The notes under the pieces were generated by a model. That model was not told the origin of the DNA and ran no database searches. It was given only the letters and a program-made list of their open reading frames with translations. Positions 62,751-64,000 of a stretch of 64,000 nucleotides of DNA are shown here, piece after piece. Both the position numbers and the translations under genes were made by a program. The stretch comes from Brachynemurus nebulosus (lineage: Eukaryota > Arthropoda > Insecta > Neuroptera > Myrmeleontidae). The number at the start of each line of letters is the position of its first letter. Position 1 is the stretch's first letter. The DNA is taken from NCBI GenBank assembly GCA_035578155.1, contig JAPWDM010000001.1, forward strand, positions 1,488,001 through 1,552,000. The letters are read 5' to 3'.

Positions 62751-64000
62751 ATTTTAATTTACTATTTATCGTAATATTTTGGAATTAAACTGTCAAAACC
62801 GCTGTTTCATAAAGAATATTTGCTAAACGTAAGTAACTAATCTTCAGACTACATAAATACTAATTAATATATCGCGTTATTATACAATTTTTGTTCGACA
62901 GTCTCTAGACAATTTATTTTCATCGCTAGTTGTACAGTATGCGTTTCATTTTTCGGTGCCAATTTTCTGGGCCTACCACGACAGTTTTTTCCATAGTTCT
63001 CGCCCCTTTGGATTATGTTTTAAGTATTACAATTTCCGAAACGTCGAAATCTTAGCTCGATTCTCACTTGTCAATATTGAATTTCGTGGAATTTTGATTT
63101 TTTTTTTTAAAACGTAGATATTTCTCTGAAACTTGAACACATTGAGTTATAAATATAGACCGGATGAAATAATTTTTCACAGGACCGGCTTAACGATTTC
63201 AGTGTAATACTGTTAGACTGTTTGTATTTACGTATGAGTCTGCTACAACAGAAATAACAGAATCCTGAAAATTTATTGAAATTCAACATAGAGAAGCGAA
63301 AACTTTTTAGAAAAATTTTATTATGTGAGATTTATATCAAAAATTAAAAGGGGCCCCAAATTTTGTTGAATTAAAGTTTTGCAATATTTAAGTATTTGTC
63401 TAACTAGCTCGCAGTTACATATAAAACAAAATTTATTGTCTTCTTTCCCACCGGCGGCTTTCTTTCAGTATCAATTGATAAACAAACTCCTTATCTCTTT
63501 TTAACTTTTTAAAATTTAATATATGTACCTTGTTTACAATTTTTTAAAATTTTTAGTTTTCCACATAGGTACATACACATGCAATGTAAATCAAGCAATA
63601 TTTAATCTAGTTGTCCATTTCACTCAAAAGCATAAACAAAACATCATTTTGATGACATCGTAAGTGTCGTACGTATAAATATGTACGTATGTATTATTTG
63701 TATTTAACCACAGATACTATTGATATTAGAATATTTATATGGACTAAACAATCGATTTTTAAATTTTTAAAGTTTTTTAGATATTATTTTTTGAAGCAAA
63801 ATCGTTATATTGGTTAACACCTTTTATAATCTACAAACACAGAACACCTACAAACTATCGATGGTAATGAATATTTTTCAATTTTTATGTGATTTTTGTT
63901 GTAATTTAAGATTATTTATTAATAAATGTTCTAAAAATATTTATACTAACAAATATAACATCAGTTAATCTAGGAAAATTTTAAATCGCCTCTTGTTTAA
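62751..64000. other. Unassigned A+T-rich stretch
   Basis: I saw no coding or repeat signal in this final part of the window. Confidence 0.35.

Overview
This is strongly A+T-rich nuclear DNA from an insect or close arthropod relative. I could not place it to order. The clues are the range of DNA transposons (pogo/Tigger-like, Tc1-like, piggyBac-like, hAT), tRNA-derived SINEs, frequent short tacctac/acatacat words, and a GTCA microsatellite set in text typical of insect interspersed repeats. No complete gene is visible. I read the window as intergenic or long-intron DNA filled by DNA transposons, mostly non-autonomous or decayed.

From 0.7 to 37.5 kb the main content is seven elements with TA target duplications and terminal inverted repeats (TIRs): 737-1699, 1815-3003, 8375-9567, 18065-19361, 23700-24578, 31148-31369 and 36606-37522. 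Each carries several internal copies, in both orientations, of a short word taken from its own TIR. The words differ between elements but the layout is the same. The element at 8375-9567 keeps an acceptor-like site, a pogo-type N-terminal helix-turn-helix and a C-terminal zinc-binding tail, with the catalytic middle deleted. A similar zinc tail survives at 1115-1240, an acidic C-terminus at 37087-37239, and a possible C-terminal domain at 18719-18910.

Other elements are a Tc1-like deletion derivative (32355-32943), a piggyBac-like MITE (38225-38764), a TTAA-flanked element with a (TA)n-centred foldback inside (6566-7814) and four more partial copies of that foldback, a 640-bp foldback (40037-40676), a long-TIR element holding a LINE 3' end (20696-22364), and a TIR element at 44724-45220. 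The right half has hAT-type insertions with 7-8 bp target duplications: 49905-50605, a three-copy MITE family at 51596-54200, 55642-55841, and also 27767-27903. Two SINE families appear twice each.

The host coding signal is small. A minus-strand 69-codon open stretch at 10271-10480 reads like the last exon, or a retrocopy, of a real protein that I cannot name. Two G+C-richer patches (51040-51300, 60580-62200) might be first exons or promoters. Most other short open frames fit chance expectation in DNA this A+T-rich.
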